The position numbers were made by a program, and so were the translations under genes. Shown piece by piece: positions 24,831 through 37,203 of a stretch of DNA of 64,000 nt; positions within the stretch are counted from its first letter, which is position 1; each line of letters opens with the position of its first letter. Origin of the DNA: Sisyra terminalis (Eukaryota; Arthropoda; Insecta; Neuroptera; Sisyridae). The stretch lies in contig OY292278.1 of assembly GCA_958496175.1 (NCBI GenBank), positions 42,470,001-42,534,000 of the forward strand, given 5' to 3'. The notes under the pieces were generated by a model that was not told the DNA's origin, did not search any database, and saw only the letters and a program-made list of their open reading frames with translations.

Positions 24831-26935
24831 AGAATTTTTATCCGTTTAGCGATAAAGAACCAAGTAATAACAACAACAATATAAGCAACAATGACAACAA
24901 TTAATATACCAAATATTTATGAACCAGGAGCAAATTGTTCCATACCTACTCGTACGGCAGTTTACGAAAAGATAAATCTTCAAATATTCATTTACCGAAA
25001 TTTTTTGAGATTATCAAAAATACGCATTTATACTCGAAGATATTTAAGTAGCAATTTTCCTCAACTTCCAGGAATAAACATCGAATTATAGTCGTAGGTC
25101 CAACCGAAGTATATTTCAATTTTCCGGAAAACTTTTATTGATTTATAAATTTTCGGGGACTTATTCATTCGATTTTCCGGGAGTTAAAAAAATATTTAAA
25201 ACAATTTACAATTTTTATTTGAAGCTCTAAATGGTAACAAAATTTTTTATAAAAAATAATCTTCCAGTCCACGTATCATAGACGTACTTAAGAATTTGAT
25301 GCCCAAATCAATCATTCCATGCTATCCATCTTTCGAAGACAATTCGAGCTTACAAATTTAAAGAGGATCAGCTCTAATTCATTCCTCATTAAATAAAATA
25401 AAATCATCAAAATCGGACTAATCTACAAAAATTATTATTGTTTATTTCAATGTTTTAATATTTTAATCTAATGTACTCCGATTGAATATTAAGAAAATTT
25501 TCTAAACCCCAATTTCTTAGAGTTGAAATTTGGTTTATCTCTGGTTTTCATCGAAAAAACTAAAATTAAATTAAACATTTAATTTACTTAAAATGTGAAA
25601 TTTGCAAACTTCAATATTATGAAAACTACATATTTCAATTTCCACTTCAATTTCAATACTTAATATTATAAATCTAAGTCACCAAACTAAACCAAATAAA
25701 TCACCAGCGATAAACATTATAATTTCCCACCGTTTTACTTTTCTTTTTTTTCAATTGGCATTAGTTCAATATCAAATTTTCTTTTCACATTATTCCTCAA
25801 GCCCATGATTAGTTCGAATAATAACAATGTAATTTTAACAATATCACATAAAAAAACCGTTGTTATTCATTATTCGCTTGTATGAATCAGATGGATATAT
25901 CTAGAACGATCAAGAAAGTTTTATTGTTCAATAACGCTCACTCTTATCCGAAAAAAAAGAAGTAAACCGCAGAAGTCTGAAATTTTGCAATTTATTTCAT
26001 AAATCAATAAATCCAATTATTGCAAACAATTACAAGAGGAAACACGTGTACACCTCATCTTTGCAATATTTCTGCTGTTGTTTTTTTGATTAATACGAAT
26101 GCCTAAGCCTTGGCAATGTATTAATTAAAACTTGAAACACTCCAAACATAACCACTTAATTCATGTGGATTGAAATTATTTTCAAAGTTATTAATCAATA
26201 ATTAATTTTCCTCCAAATCCATTCAATTTGATTTGCTTAAAACAAGCTCCAATTGGCAAATAATAAACGTAGTTTATAGCACACGTACCTACATATTCGA
26301 AGATTATAAATTAAATGATAATTGAAATATGAGCGAGGGGGTGGAATAAAATTTTTTGATGGTCTTGTAAAGCAATAAAATTGCACTTTAGTGCTTCAAG
26401 AAGAAGTTGTTACTTTGCAATGTGTTAATAGATAATAAAATATTTAAACAGTCAAGTCTGGGGGTTTCATTATGGAAATTGTGGGCATATAAATTTTAAT
26501 ATTATCGCTCTTAAATTATATGGCCGTTAAAATGATGGAATGATATTTTTTGAATGTTTAAGAAACGAGAGTGAAAGATTGTTTTCTTTTTTGTGTGCAA
26601 ATATAGAGCTCAGTGAAGAAAAGTTTAATGATGAATATCAAAAGAAATTCTTTTGCATATATCACGGTAGATTTAGATGTTTTTGTTGCCACAATTATTC
26701 TTTTTGCTTGGAAAAATTATACGAATTAAAGCAGTTAATACGTATAGAAATTATTTTTGAGAAAAGAAATTTTTGTGAATTTGTTGGAATTCTTTATGAT
26801 GTTAAGAATTTTGAAGAGTTGGAGAGAATTGAATGGTTGAAAAATTGTTATCAACGTGATATAAAATTTAAAGCTTATTCCAGTTATTTTACTGCAAAAA
26901 CTTTTAATAACTGCTGGCTTCTTATAGCTCTAAAG
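24831..26935. other. AT-rich intergenic, no supported gene
   Basis: The longest open frame of this interval (26540-27028, 162 codons) is cysteine- and aromatic-rich, matches nothing I know, and its last third is formed by a hAT MITE insertion. It is therefore not accepted as a gene. The rest is AT-rich sequence without recognisable features. Confidence 0.4.
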
Positions 26936-27130
26936 CAGTGGTTCTTAATCTTGTTGAAAATACTGAACTCCACCTTTTTCATATGCGTATTTATCGAGTC
27001 TTATCGTAATTCGATTAACCAAATATAATTTTTCCAAATTCAAATTATAGAGATATATTCATGTGCATATTATGAACAAAATCGCTGAACCCACGAGACT
27101 AACTCATTGAACTCAGGTTAAGAACCACTG
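26936..27130. mobile_element. hAT-type MITE, 195 bp
   Basis: Terminal inverted repeats CAGTGGTTCTTAATCT and (right end, reversed) CAGTGGTTCTTAACCT differ by one base in 16. The 8-bp flanks are CTCTAAAG (26928-26935) and CTCTAAGC (27131-27138), an imperfect target duplication. The left one fits the hAT preference nTnnnnAn. CAGTGGTTCT is a classic hAT terminus. No coding capacity. Confidence 0.88.
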
Positions 27131-27173
27131 CTCTAAGCCAAACAAAATTTTTCAACTGAAAACAGTTAAAAAT

Positions 27174-27257
27174 TCTTCCTGAGATCGAGATTTGAACTCA
27201 ATTCCAACTAATTTTTACCCGGATACCTTAACTACTCATCCACCAGTAGTACCCAAA
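27174..27257 (-). repeat. tRNA-derived SINE head (degenerate)
   Basis: On the minus strand, TGGTGGATGAGTAGTTAAGG resembles a pol III A box, and GAGTTCAAATCTCGATC about 30 nt later resembles a B box. Spacing and order are those of a tRNA. It does not fold into an intact tRNA by eye, and no anticodon can be assigned. It is more likely a SINE head than a tRNA gene. Confidence 0.45.
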
Positions 27258-27489
27258 TTTATTTATCATTTTATACCAAAAATTTCCAAGAAGGTATATT
27301 GGTGTAGTTAAAGGAGAAATGGGAATCATTTTACTGTTAAATGACAGAAAAATATCACAAGCATTAAAAAGCAATAATCGTTAATTGAATTTTTCACAGC
27401 AAATCATTTTAACGGGAAGTAAGAAGAAAAAAAATATACAGTTGATTATTGCAAACAGAGAAGAAGACATGGAAAGTTAAAAAAATGTA

Positions 27490-27925
27490 TAATATTAGGA
27501 AGCACTACAAATATCGAATGACGAAATCGAACGGCTTAGAAAAATAGGTAGAATGGCGAAGGTGAAGTTAACGAAACTATGGAAAATTTCATCCATCCGG
27601 AAAAACTCTAAAGTAGAACTAGTAAACATGTGAATTTTTCCAATCCTTCATAAGCTTATGAAGTTTAGTTTAAAAAAAATCTACCAGCTAAAGATTGCTG
27701 TCTTCCAACTATTGATAATATGTACTTACAGATGCATACTTAGAGTCTTATGGACGAAGAAAAGAATAAATCCATCTACGAAGAACTAAATTGGCATGAT
27801 AGACTTATAAGTACAATAAACAAGGAATACTTGTGGACTTTCGGTCGTATGGCTATAAGAATTAGTGAAAAAAAAATACTAATAGTTGAAGAAAAAGTGG
27901 AAAGCACATTTCAATTGCAATAATT
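27490..27925 (+). pseudogene. LINE reverse transcriptase C-terminal relic
   Basis: Translated pieces match the tail of many insect LINE reverse transcriptases: NDEIERLRKIGRMAKVKLTK, then KISSIRKNSKVELVN, IFPI, CTYRCILRVLWTKKRIN, then after a shift YEELNWHDRLISTINKEYL and TFGRMAIR. The family consensus here reads like FEMWCYRRILRISWTDKVTN followed by a GHI.R motif. Several frame breaks are present. This piece is the first instance of the unit that is then tandemly repeated to about 30490. Confidence 0.65.
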
Positions 27926-30490
27926 TTCTTTACAATAAAGAGACCAAATATAATTGTTAGTTGAAATATTTTTTGTCTACCTTTAATAAATTATTTCAGA
28001 TCAAATAAATCTATTGCTCTTTTCTAAGCCCTTTCTTCTTTGATTATGATTAAGAGCTTTTAGCTTTTCTTTGGCTATTTTGCATAAAAAAAACATACTT
28101 GATAACCTTAATGCTTCATCATTCGACTACTAGGTTCTTTGGCTATTTTTTTTTTCAAAGTAATCTCTTATCTTGGATTCCCCTTACAACTAGTTGCTCT
28201 TTACAAGCTATGGAACTCTTTTTGTCTTTGTTATGATTTCATTTCGAAGTTCTTAAATTCTTCTTATGCCTATCGAAGTAACTATTGCCCAGATTGGATT
28301 AGCATACGTTCTAAATAGTCTAATTAAAATTCTGTGCCGTAAAATTGCGTTTTTAGCTTAAATTAAAAATTTACCACTCAAAGTTTGCTGTCTTCTAACT
28401 ATAGATAATATGTACATACAGATGCATACTTAGGGTTTCATGGACGGAAAAAATAATAAATTCATCCTCCAAGAGCAAAATTTATATGATAGACTCATAA
28501 GTATAATAAACAAGGAATACTGTCGGACCTTCGATCGTATGGCTATAATATTTAACGAAAAAGAACTACTAATATGGAAGAGAAAGTGGAAAGCACAATT
28601 GAATTAAAATAATTTTCTTTACGATAAAGAGACCAAATACAATTGTAATTGAAACATTTTTTGTCTACCTTTAATAAATTAATTTAGATCAAATAAATCT
28701 ATTGCTCTTTTCTAAATCGCTTCTTCTTTGGTTATGATTAAGAGCTTTTAGCTTTTCTTTGGCTATTTTGTATAAAAAAAACATATTTTCTTTGGTAACC
28801 TTTATGCTTCATCATTCGACTGCTAGGTTCTTTGGCTTTTTTTTTTCAAATGAATCTCTTATCTTGGATTCCCCTTACAGCTAGTCTCTCATTAGAAGCA
28901 AGGGAACTCTTTTTGTCAATGTTATTATTTTATTCCGAAATCCCTAAATTTTTCTCATTTCAACGGAAGCAACTATTGCCCAGATTGAATTGGCGTACAT
29001 TCCAAATAGTCTTATTATGACTCTGTGTAGTAAAATTGCGTTTCTAGCTTATAATAAAAAATTTACCAGATTGCTGTCTTCTAACTATAGATACATAATA
29101 TGTACAAACAGATGTATATTTAGAATCTTTTGGACGTAAAAAAGAATAAATTCAACTTCCAAGAACTAAATTTATATGATAGACTCATATGTATAATAAA
29201 CCAGGAATACTTGAGGGCCTTCAGTCGTGTGGCTATAAGCACTAAAGAAAAAGAATTACTAATATTTGAAGAGAAAGTGGAAAACACAATTGAATTGAAA
29301 TAATTTTCTTTACGATAAAAGAGACCAAATATAATTGTTAGTTGAAATATTTTATGTCTACTTTAAATGAACTATTTCAGATCAAGAAAATCTATTGCTC
29401 TTTTCTAAACTCCTTCTTCTTTGGTTATGATTAAAGGGTTTAGCTTTTCTTTGGCCATTTTGCATAAAAAAAACAAACTTGGTAATCTTAATGCTTCATC
29501 ATTCGACTGCTAAGTTCTTTGGCTATATTTTTTTCAAGTGAATCTCTTATCTTGGATTCCCCTTACAGCTGGTTACTGTTTTCAAGCTATAGAACTATTT
29601 TTACCATTATTTTGGTTTCATTCCTAAATTCTTAAATTCTTCCTCTTTCTATCGAAGCAACTATTGACCAGATTGGGTAAGCATACGTTCCAAATAGTCT
29701 AATTAAAATTCTGTGCAGTAAAATTGCGTTTTTAGCTTAGATAAAAAATTTACAAGATTGCTGTCTTCTAACTATAGATACATAATATGTACATGCAGAT
29801 GTATACTTGAGTCTTTTGGACGGAAAAAAAAATAAATACAACTTCCAACAACTAAATTGGCATGATAGACTCATAAGTATAATAAACAAGGAATACTGAC
29901 GGGCCTTCGGTCGTATGACTATAAGAACTAAAGAAAAAGAACTACTAATTAAAAGAACTACTAGTTGAAGAGAAAGTGGAAAGCACAATTTAATTGATAT
30001 AATTTTATTTACGGTAAAGAGACCAAATATAATTGTTGATTGAATTTTTTTTGTCTACCTTTAATAAATTAATTCAGATCAAATAAATCTATTGCCCTTC
30101 TTCTTTGATTATGACTAAGAGCTTTTAGTTTTTCTTTGGCTATTTTACATAAAAAAGAAAATGTATTACTCTTTTCTGGAACTTTTCTTCTTTGTTTATG
30201 ATTATGAGCTTTAAGCTTTTCTTTGGCTATTTTGCATAAAAAAGCATACTTTCTTTATACTTTATCATTAGACTGCTCAGTTTTTGGGCTATTTTTTTTC
30301 AAATGGATCTTTTAGCTTGGATTTATCCTTACAACTAGTTGCTCTTTACAAGCTATGGAATTCTTTTTGCTATTGTTATAATTTCTTTCCGAAATTCTTC
30401 CTTTTTCCATCGAAGCAACTGTTACCCAGATTGAATTAACCGGAATTCCAAACAGATTAATTAAGATTCTGTGCAATAAAATTGCTTTTT
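27690..30490 (+). repeat. Tandem array, four units of about 680-700 bp, LINE-derived
   Basis: The marker ACAGATG(C/T)ATA(C/T)TT recurs at 27728, 28428, 29108 and 29795. Each unit has the LINE-tail region (WTKKRIN..., DRLIS.INKEY), then GAGACCAAATA, ATCAAATAAATCTATTGC, GAGCTTTTAGCTTTTCTTTG, TTGGATTCCCCTTACA and GTAAAATTGCGTTTTTAGC. Units are well conserved across non-coding and former coding parts alike. The last unit has an internal duplication of about 90 bp (30110-30240). This is a satellite-like amplification of a retrotransposon 3' end. Confidence 0.85.
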
Positions 30491-32503
30491 TAGGGTCAAT
30501 AACTGGACTTAACTCAAAAATAGTCTTAGCATTTTCCAGAGTAGTTGAGCTTTATTCTAACAAGAGTCTTAACGAAAAATACGTTAAAGATCAATTAAAA
30601 GGTAAAATGGAAACCTAAAAGTGGTATTTTTTTTTAAATCAGTACATATAGAGTACTGAATTAAACATTTTCGTATATTTAAAAAAAAAAGATATTCCAA
30701 ACCGTATCTAAAGTTTTCTGAAAAGCGTTAGTTAAAAGTGTTGTTAGCGTCAAACTTCATGGTGCATTGTTGTGGTCATTTTATTATCTCTACAACCATA
30801 AACACTGAAACGTAAATTTATGACTTTCAATTTAAGGCATAATTTTTTTTCCAATTTTAAACAGTAAAACAAAGTATGTTCCATAGAAATTTAATTTCCT
30901 CGTATCCAACCTTTTCTACCGACATAATATAATTGATGCCCTTTTTGTAATATCCATCCACTTTAATTATAAGTGTATATTGACCACTTGCTCGGTCAAT
31001 TGTTACGTTGAAAACGCATCAATTTCGACTTATGCGTAGCCAATGTTCCTATAATTTTGTCATTTGAAACGATTTTTTCCCGTCACACATTCGAACAATT
31101 AAATTTTTATGCACTCATTCTCCAAAGTTGTAATTCGTCCAATTGAATTTCATAGATTTCAATCTCCCAAGCCAATTTCTACGGCGTTGAAAATAAATTG
31201 AACAACTTTTCCCTCAGTCTTCAGTCGCAACATTCAATTACACTTAGATCTAGAGGTAGAAGTTTTCGAGCAAAAGATGCTCTTTTCCCAAGTTTCAAAT
31301 TGCATTAATTCCCGCTCGCCCGGATCGCTATTTCCATACATTTTAATTGCCATTAAAATTTATGCTTTGCAAAACTTGAAACAGTTATTGCTGTAAAAAA
31401 AATGGGCAAAACGGTGGACTTTTTGCCGGTTCTTTTTTTTAATAGACCATAAAACATTTATTCTTCTATGGGAGACATTAACGAGGCAAATTAGGCGCCA
31501 ATATAATCTGTAATAATTAGTGATTCCTGCTACTTGCTTTCGACAGCGATTTTTTTTCTTTTCCATTTAATATCCATATTTAATTCTGCCATAAATTTAC
31601 CTTGAACTGCAAGAACAGTTAACGAGGCAACCAACTCTTTGTTATTAATATTATTTTTTCCATTTTGATAAATATTAATTCTTCACCGGTCATCAATTCT
31701 CTGGGGCATTCACATTTCACTCACCTCCATGAGCGCACTATGGTTTTTTGAAACAATTACTCAACAACTTCAATATTGAAATGTTAACACAGATGTTCTA
31801 CTCAATCAATTTTCCGATTATCTTCAATTTTCATTTCCTTCAACATCTGCGTTTTTGTGTTACGCCAATTAATTAGATTTCGAATTCTTCGTTCATTTGC
31901 TTATTTTTTTTACGAAAAGCTTCTTGAATTCGTTGGCAACGTTTCCGAGAGTCTTTTAATTAATTACCAGAGGACAATGAATCGAGAGTCTGTTGTTTTT
32001 TTTTCTTTGCCTGAAGACTAGATGAGTAGTTTGCAAACAACAAAAGTGATTGCAATTAGAGCGCACAACATAACACAACTTTACCATTAGATGCATCCGG
32101 CGGAAGTGCAACAATACATGCAAATGACAATATACCACAAATTTATAGTTATGTCTTTCTAAATTTTATGTCTTGAATCTCTTGTTTCTAATTCTCGATT
32201 ACAAATAACCCATTTTTTTTTTGAAATATTTCCTTACGCATAAAATAATTCAATGTACATTTTTGTCTCATATGCGTAAATTCGATAATTATAACCCAAT
32301 TATACGCACTAATAAACCATATTAAAACTCAATGAAGAGAACCTCAAAATTTCATGTTCATGAATTACGAAATTAATACCAACAATTTGGAGAAAGATAA
32401 AAGAGAAAATTATGTCTAATTGAATAACCACCGATTTGTTTCACATTCATAATTTGGTATCAATATATAAGTTATATTTTCAAATCGCTAATAACATAGG
32501 TGG
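30491..32503. other. Intergenic, no gene seen
   Basis: Unique in the window and slightly less AT-rich around 30740-32160, with no domain recognisable in any frame. It could hold regulatory sequence. Confidence 0.35.
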
Positions 32504-34004
32504 ACCCTATACCGATTAGCCAACAAAATTTTAAAGTGTGAATTTTCCGAAATTTTTTTGCCAATTGATGGGAAATCGTTCGTTGAGGTTTGTGAAATAA
32601 AGCGTTTCGTTTGTATCAAAATAGTTTAGCGGTAATTAATTAATTAAAAAAAAATAATTAATTAGTCAGTGATATAGTCAAATGTTAAAAAAATAAGGTT
32701 TGAAGCAACTAACAATAACAAAAATGCGAGAGAATTTAGGAAACAGTTGGTAAAACTAAAACTAAAAAGAAAATTAAAGAACACTAAACAGAACCAACCC
32801 CCTTCGAAAAATAATGGAAAAAAGAGGCAAATTTGAAATTAATTTTTTTTTCCTCAAATTAGGTTTTCTCTAAACTTTCCAAAAAAAAAAAAAATTAAAA
32901 CATAATTTAACACGCTTTTCTCCAAGATTTTTTCATCGTTTGTTAGAATCAACCTTTCCGACAAAAAAAAAATGGAATACTATACATATAAGTGTTCAAA
33001 CATTTTTTGTCGGAAAAGTTGATTTTCACAAACGATGAAAATTTTTGTGTGCAAAGTCTGTTGGTTGATGTATAATCTTTGGTTAGTTTGGAAAAGTTGG
33101 CTGGATTAGAAAGTGTGGAAAATATTTTTCAAATTCAAATGAACACTTTACGTGCTACTGCACGTATAAAAATTAAAAAGTTTGTCGGTAAAGTTGACTT
33201 TCACAAACGATGAAAATAAATATGTACAAAGCTTGTTGATCGATATTTATTATTTTATTATTTGGCTAGTTTGAAAAAGTTGGCTGAATCAGAAAGTGAA
33301 GTGTGGAAAATATTTTCCGAATTTCAATTAACACTTAATATTCTACTTCAAATATATATTTTCAAAAAAATTTTATGAGAAAACTTTATTTTCACAAACG
33401 AGGGAAAAATTAGGAAGAAAAGCTTGTTAAATATTGTATTGATTTTCACTAGTTGGAAAAAGTTGACTGAATCAGAAAGTGTGGAAAATATTTTCCGAAT
33501 TTCAATTAACACTTAATGTTCTACCTCATATATATATTTTCAAAAAAATTTTGTGAGAAAACTTGATTTTCCAAAACGATGAAAAAATTTGGGAGAAAAG
33601 CGAGTTAAACTATGTTTCAATTTTTGTTTTTTTGGAAAATTTGGGAAAAACAAAATTTGAGGAAAAAAATTAATTTCATAATTGCCTTTTTTTCCATTAT
33701 TTTTCGAAGGGGGGAGGTTCTATTTAGTTTTCTTTAATTTTCTTTTTATTTTTAGTTTTAACCAACCGTTTCCTAAATTCTCCCACATTTTTGTTATTGT
33801 ATGTCGCTTAAAACTTTATTTTTTTTAACATTTTACTATATCATTGACTAATTAATTAATTTTTCTTAATTAATTAAAAACCGCTACACTATTTTGTCAC
33901 AAACAAAACGATTTCTTTCACAAACCTCTACGAACGATCTCCCATAGAAAAAAAAAATCAGAAAATTCACACTTTATAATTTTGTTGGCTAATCGGTATA
34001 GGGT
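32504..34004. mobile_element. Foldback (MULE/FB-like) element, copy 1, with internal tandem repeats
   Basis: Long inverted arms of about 370 bp start ACCCTATACCGATTAGCC at 32504 and end with its reverse complement at 34004. Flanks CATAGGTGG (32495-32503) and CATAGTTGG (34005-34013) form a 9-bp target duplication with one mismatch, the length typical of Mutator-like and Drosophila FB elements. The middle holds about three 173-187 bp tandem units (starts near 33033, 33206, 33393, 33573) with ACAAACGATG and AGAAAGTGTGGAAAATAT motifs, plus one inverted partial unit at about 32880-32990. No transposase. Confidence 0.85.
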
Positions 34005-34013
34005 CATAGTTGG

Positions 34014-36008
34014 TGTATAGAAAAAATAATCAGGTTTGGACTAAAAAAGTAAAGAAAAATATTTAAATTTTCTTGGTTTGAATGGTTAGTGAAATCAAAA
34101 AATTTATGATAAACACAAATGGATGAAAAAATGAATGAATGGATTTTCCTTTTATAGGTAAATACACCTAATAAAAATGTCTTGGATTTTATTTTAATTT
34201 ATCTATAGCATAATTCTTAAGAAACTTCAAGAATATTCGGTTAAAAATAATCCTGAAATTTTTGGCTTTAACTAAATGATTTTTTTTTCATTATTATCTA
34301 CCAAAAGGCAGCCGAACTTTCTACTCGTCTTCTTCAGCATTTTCCCAATACTAGTTTGCCGTTTTTGTCCTTCGCAATTGTTGAAATTCCTTATGTCCCA
34401 TATACCAATTAATTGATCCTCTTAAATTTCCTTCACTTACGTCTAGTATTAATTTATTTTTTTTAATGAAGTAATAGTTGCTTTAGAACGCAATGCGGAA
34501 AAACTTTCCGGAGTTGTTTTTGTATGAGGGATGTTTCCAAAGTTCCAAGAATTGTGCTTTAATTGTATAACGCAAAGCTATTGGTGCCAAACAAGTCTTG
34601 ATATTTTTATGCAACTATCAAGTGAAATATTATTCCCTCTGATTTAGGTATTCAACTGATATAGACGCATTTTCTTAGCAGTGTTTTTTAACCATGGAAA
34701 ACTCTCTTTTGACAATAATCCCAGTACAATGTCTTCAAAGTTCTATAAAAACATTTGCAAACTCATTTCAACCAATTAAAATAAATTTGGTATTGTATCG
34801 TACGTAGAAATTGTTTCAAAACTTATCTACAACTTGGTAGACTGTTTTAACTTTGATTTAATTAATATAAAAGAAGTGATTTATATTGTTTTTAGTAGCT
34901 GTAGAAATATAATACTTAAAATTCAAGGAATACAAATGAAAACCAAAAGCTCGTCTAGTTCTGATGAACTAACGTAAAAAATAGCATTCAACACGCAAAT
35001 GAATATTTTATAGTTTCTTTGGTGTTAAATCAATGAATATAAGTATGTAACTAACGAAAAAAAATCACTAAAATTGTCTTTATTTTTCACACGAAAAATT
35101 ATTTTTTTAAGTCTCAAATTTTCTGATTTGAAATCATACTTTATTTAAATGGGTTAAAGCAAAATGATCATCAAAAAATCTAAAACGTGAATCATTTATA
35201 ATATATTAAAGCCGTTAGGCTTTTAGCTGTCATCTATTGTCAATCATTTACATTTACTTTTACATATCACTTCAATTATCATTTTTTAAACAAATTTTTA
35301 TCACTTACTTTTGGTTTGATTTTTTTAAAGTGTCATCACAAATATGGTACAACACCAATTGCTTTATATTATGCTAGTTTATTCGTCTATCTTTGGTAAG
35401 ATACTACAAATCAAGAAAATGCATTTTTTTTTCTAAAATGTTTCTTCATTCTTTATGTTTTGGTTCTTTAAGTTTTACGTTAAATATTTTCCAAACCAAA
35501 ATCTGTTCTTTTAAAAGCTAAAGTCCTGTCGTTTAATAGTTTTCTCGCTATCCCATCAATATTTTTTCTTTCTGTTCAAGCACTCCGTAATACATTTATA
35601 TTAACATTTCAATTCGTCCTTTGGTTTCTTACAATTCATCAGCTTAACACTTCAATTTCTCTAGAGACTTCCTTTGTTGTTCCAACCATTTGATTTCGTA
35701 TTATATCTTCAAGTTCTTTTTTGAAGGAAGTCCTAAGAAAAGCTGTTAAACAGCAGAAAACATTCTTCGCGAGGATATTACCTTTTAGGGGATTCTGGAG
35801 CTTTCAAAGAGGTAAACAATGACTTTACAATATATGTACAAATCAAGGGTAGGTGTTAAGAAGGATTATGGTATTATCCCTTTTCTTGGCAAAGATCTTT
35901 GTATAATAAAATACCATATAAATGATAAGGGCGAAAGGGTTAACAAAAGCACTCTCCCTAACATCTGAATATTCTCAACATTTTTTATTTATTTTTAGTA
36001 GGATAGTG
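34014..36008. other. AT-rich intergenic, no gene seen
   Basis: Nothing recognisable in either strand. Confidence 0.4.
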
Positions 36009-36292
36009 GACATGAAAGGATGTAGATCCATATATTAATTATTAATTTAGCGACACGTTTCAGTTTTTTATTAGACCTTCACCAGGCTTCTAAAATCATA
36101 CAAACACATGTATTACAGAATCCATCAAACATTACTAATTGTTTCAATCTATTTATTTTCAATCAATTAGTAATGTTTGAAGGATTTTGTAATACATGTG
36201 TTTGTATGATTTTAGAAGCCTGATGAAGGTCTAATAAAAGACCGAAACGTGTCGCTAAATTAATAATTAGTATATGGATCTACATCTCTTCC
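36009..36292. repeat. Inverted-repeat element, family A, hammerhead-like core in each arm
   Basis: A near-perfect palindrome with arms of about 125 bp and a short loop around 36140-36165. The left-arm core (minus, about 36050-36091) is decayed (CTGGTGA, GGTC paired with a mutated AACT). The right-arm core (plus, 36217-36256) is intact. The outer ends share GATGTAGATCCATATA. It abuts the next element at 36289. Confidence 0.85.
36217..36256 (+). ncRNA. Hammerhead-like core (family A), intact, with GUC triplet
   Basis: AGC (36217-36219), CTGATGA (36220-36226), extra A, GGTC-loop-GACC (36228-36243), GAAA (36244-36247), CGTGTC, then GCT (36254-36256). AGC/GCT pair as stem I. AC and GU can pair as a two-base-pair stem III with a 2-nt loop, leaving GUC as cleavage triplet directly before stem I. 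This is the best single candidate for an intramolecular or dimeric hammerhead in the window. Confidence 0.45.
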
Positions 36293-36766
36293 ATGATTTA
36301 GTAATTAATAAGTTTTTTATTTTGGGATTTGAACTTTATAAATGAAAATGTCAAATTATAAAAATTGCAACGTTTCGCAGACTTTATTTTTGCTTCTTCA
36401 GGTAAAATTTAAATAACATATTAAGCAAGACAGCATGTTATTCAGCTGTACTGTTCCTTGTAAATGTATTAATGTTTTACAAAACTATCTGGAAATTCTT
36501 TTAAATTATATAAAATAATTATTTTATAGTTATTTTATACGTCATTTTATATATTTGGGAAAAAAAATTTCAAGAAAGTTTTTTAAAACATCAATACATT
36601 TACAAGGTAGAGTACAGCTGAATAACATGATGTCTTGCTTTATATATTAACTTTAAATTTTACCTGAAGAAGTTGAAATAAAGTCTGCGAAATGTTGCAA
36701 TTTTTATAATTTGAAATTTTCATTTATTAAGTCCAAATCCCAAATTATTAATTAATAAATCATGGA
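36289..36766. repeat. Inverted-repeat element, family F
   Basis: The arms run from CCATGATTTA (36290) inward and back to TAAATCATGG (36766). Shared blocks include AATTATAAAAATTGCAACG, CTTGTAAATGTATTAATG and CAGCTGTACT. The left core (minus, 36367-36402) has CTGAAGA, a weak GCA/TGC hairpin and GAAACGTTGC. The right core (plus, from 36664) has CTGAAGA but GAAAT in place of GAAAC. The cores are flanked by matching arm sequence, so both arms were once alike. Confidence 0.85.
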
Positions 36767-36781
36767 CGAGATTCAAAATAA

Positions 36782-37203
36782 CAATAATCAACTTTGGATA
36801 GTGGGAAAAAGGAACAACTTATTTATGGAATATTACGAATATTTTCGTGCCAAGGTTTCGCCAAATAATTCTTGACTTCTTCAGGGTTCAAATATCAAAA
36901 ATTGCTCCACAGATGTCATAAATATAAATTCCAATATAACCCAATTGGCAAAACTATACGTCAAGATCCCAATTAATAATATCAGTGTAATCCCAATTAT
37001 ATTTATCAGTATGTAATTGGGAGCTTGACGTATAGTTCTGCCAGTTGGGTCATATTAGAATTTATATTTATGACATCTACGGAGTAATTTTCAATATTTG
37101 AGTCCTGAAGGAGTTAAGAACTATTGGACGAAACGTTGCTACGAAAATAATATTCTACAAGTAAGTTGGTTCTTATTTCCTACTGTGCAAAGTTGATTAT
37201 TTT
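36782..37203. repeat. Inverted-repeat element, family D
   Basis: The ends share AATAATCAACTTTG. The inner arms share AATTGGGATCTTGACG-like and CAGTTGGGT blocks and ATGACATCT. The left core (minus, about 36849-36888) has CTGAAGA (36878-36884), a GTCAA/TTGGC hairpin with one G-U pair, GAAA (36856-36859), and CC/GG flanks as stem I. The right core (plus, from 37105) has CTGAAGG (A9 lost) and GAAACGTTG. This element is related to the repeats at 1-245 and 38985-39160. Confidence 0.8.

Noticed and set aside
26540..27028. 162-codon open frame, the longest unassigned frame outside LINEs and Osiris genes
   Set aside because: No domain is recognised, and the last third is made of a hAT MITE that carries its own target duplication, so the frame is an accident of insertion.
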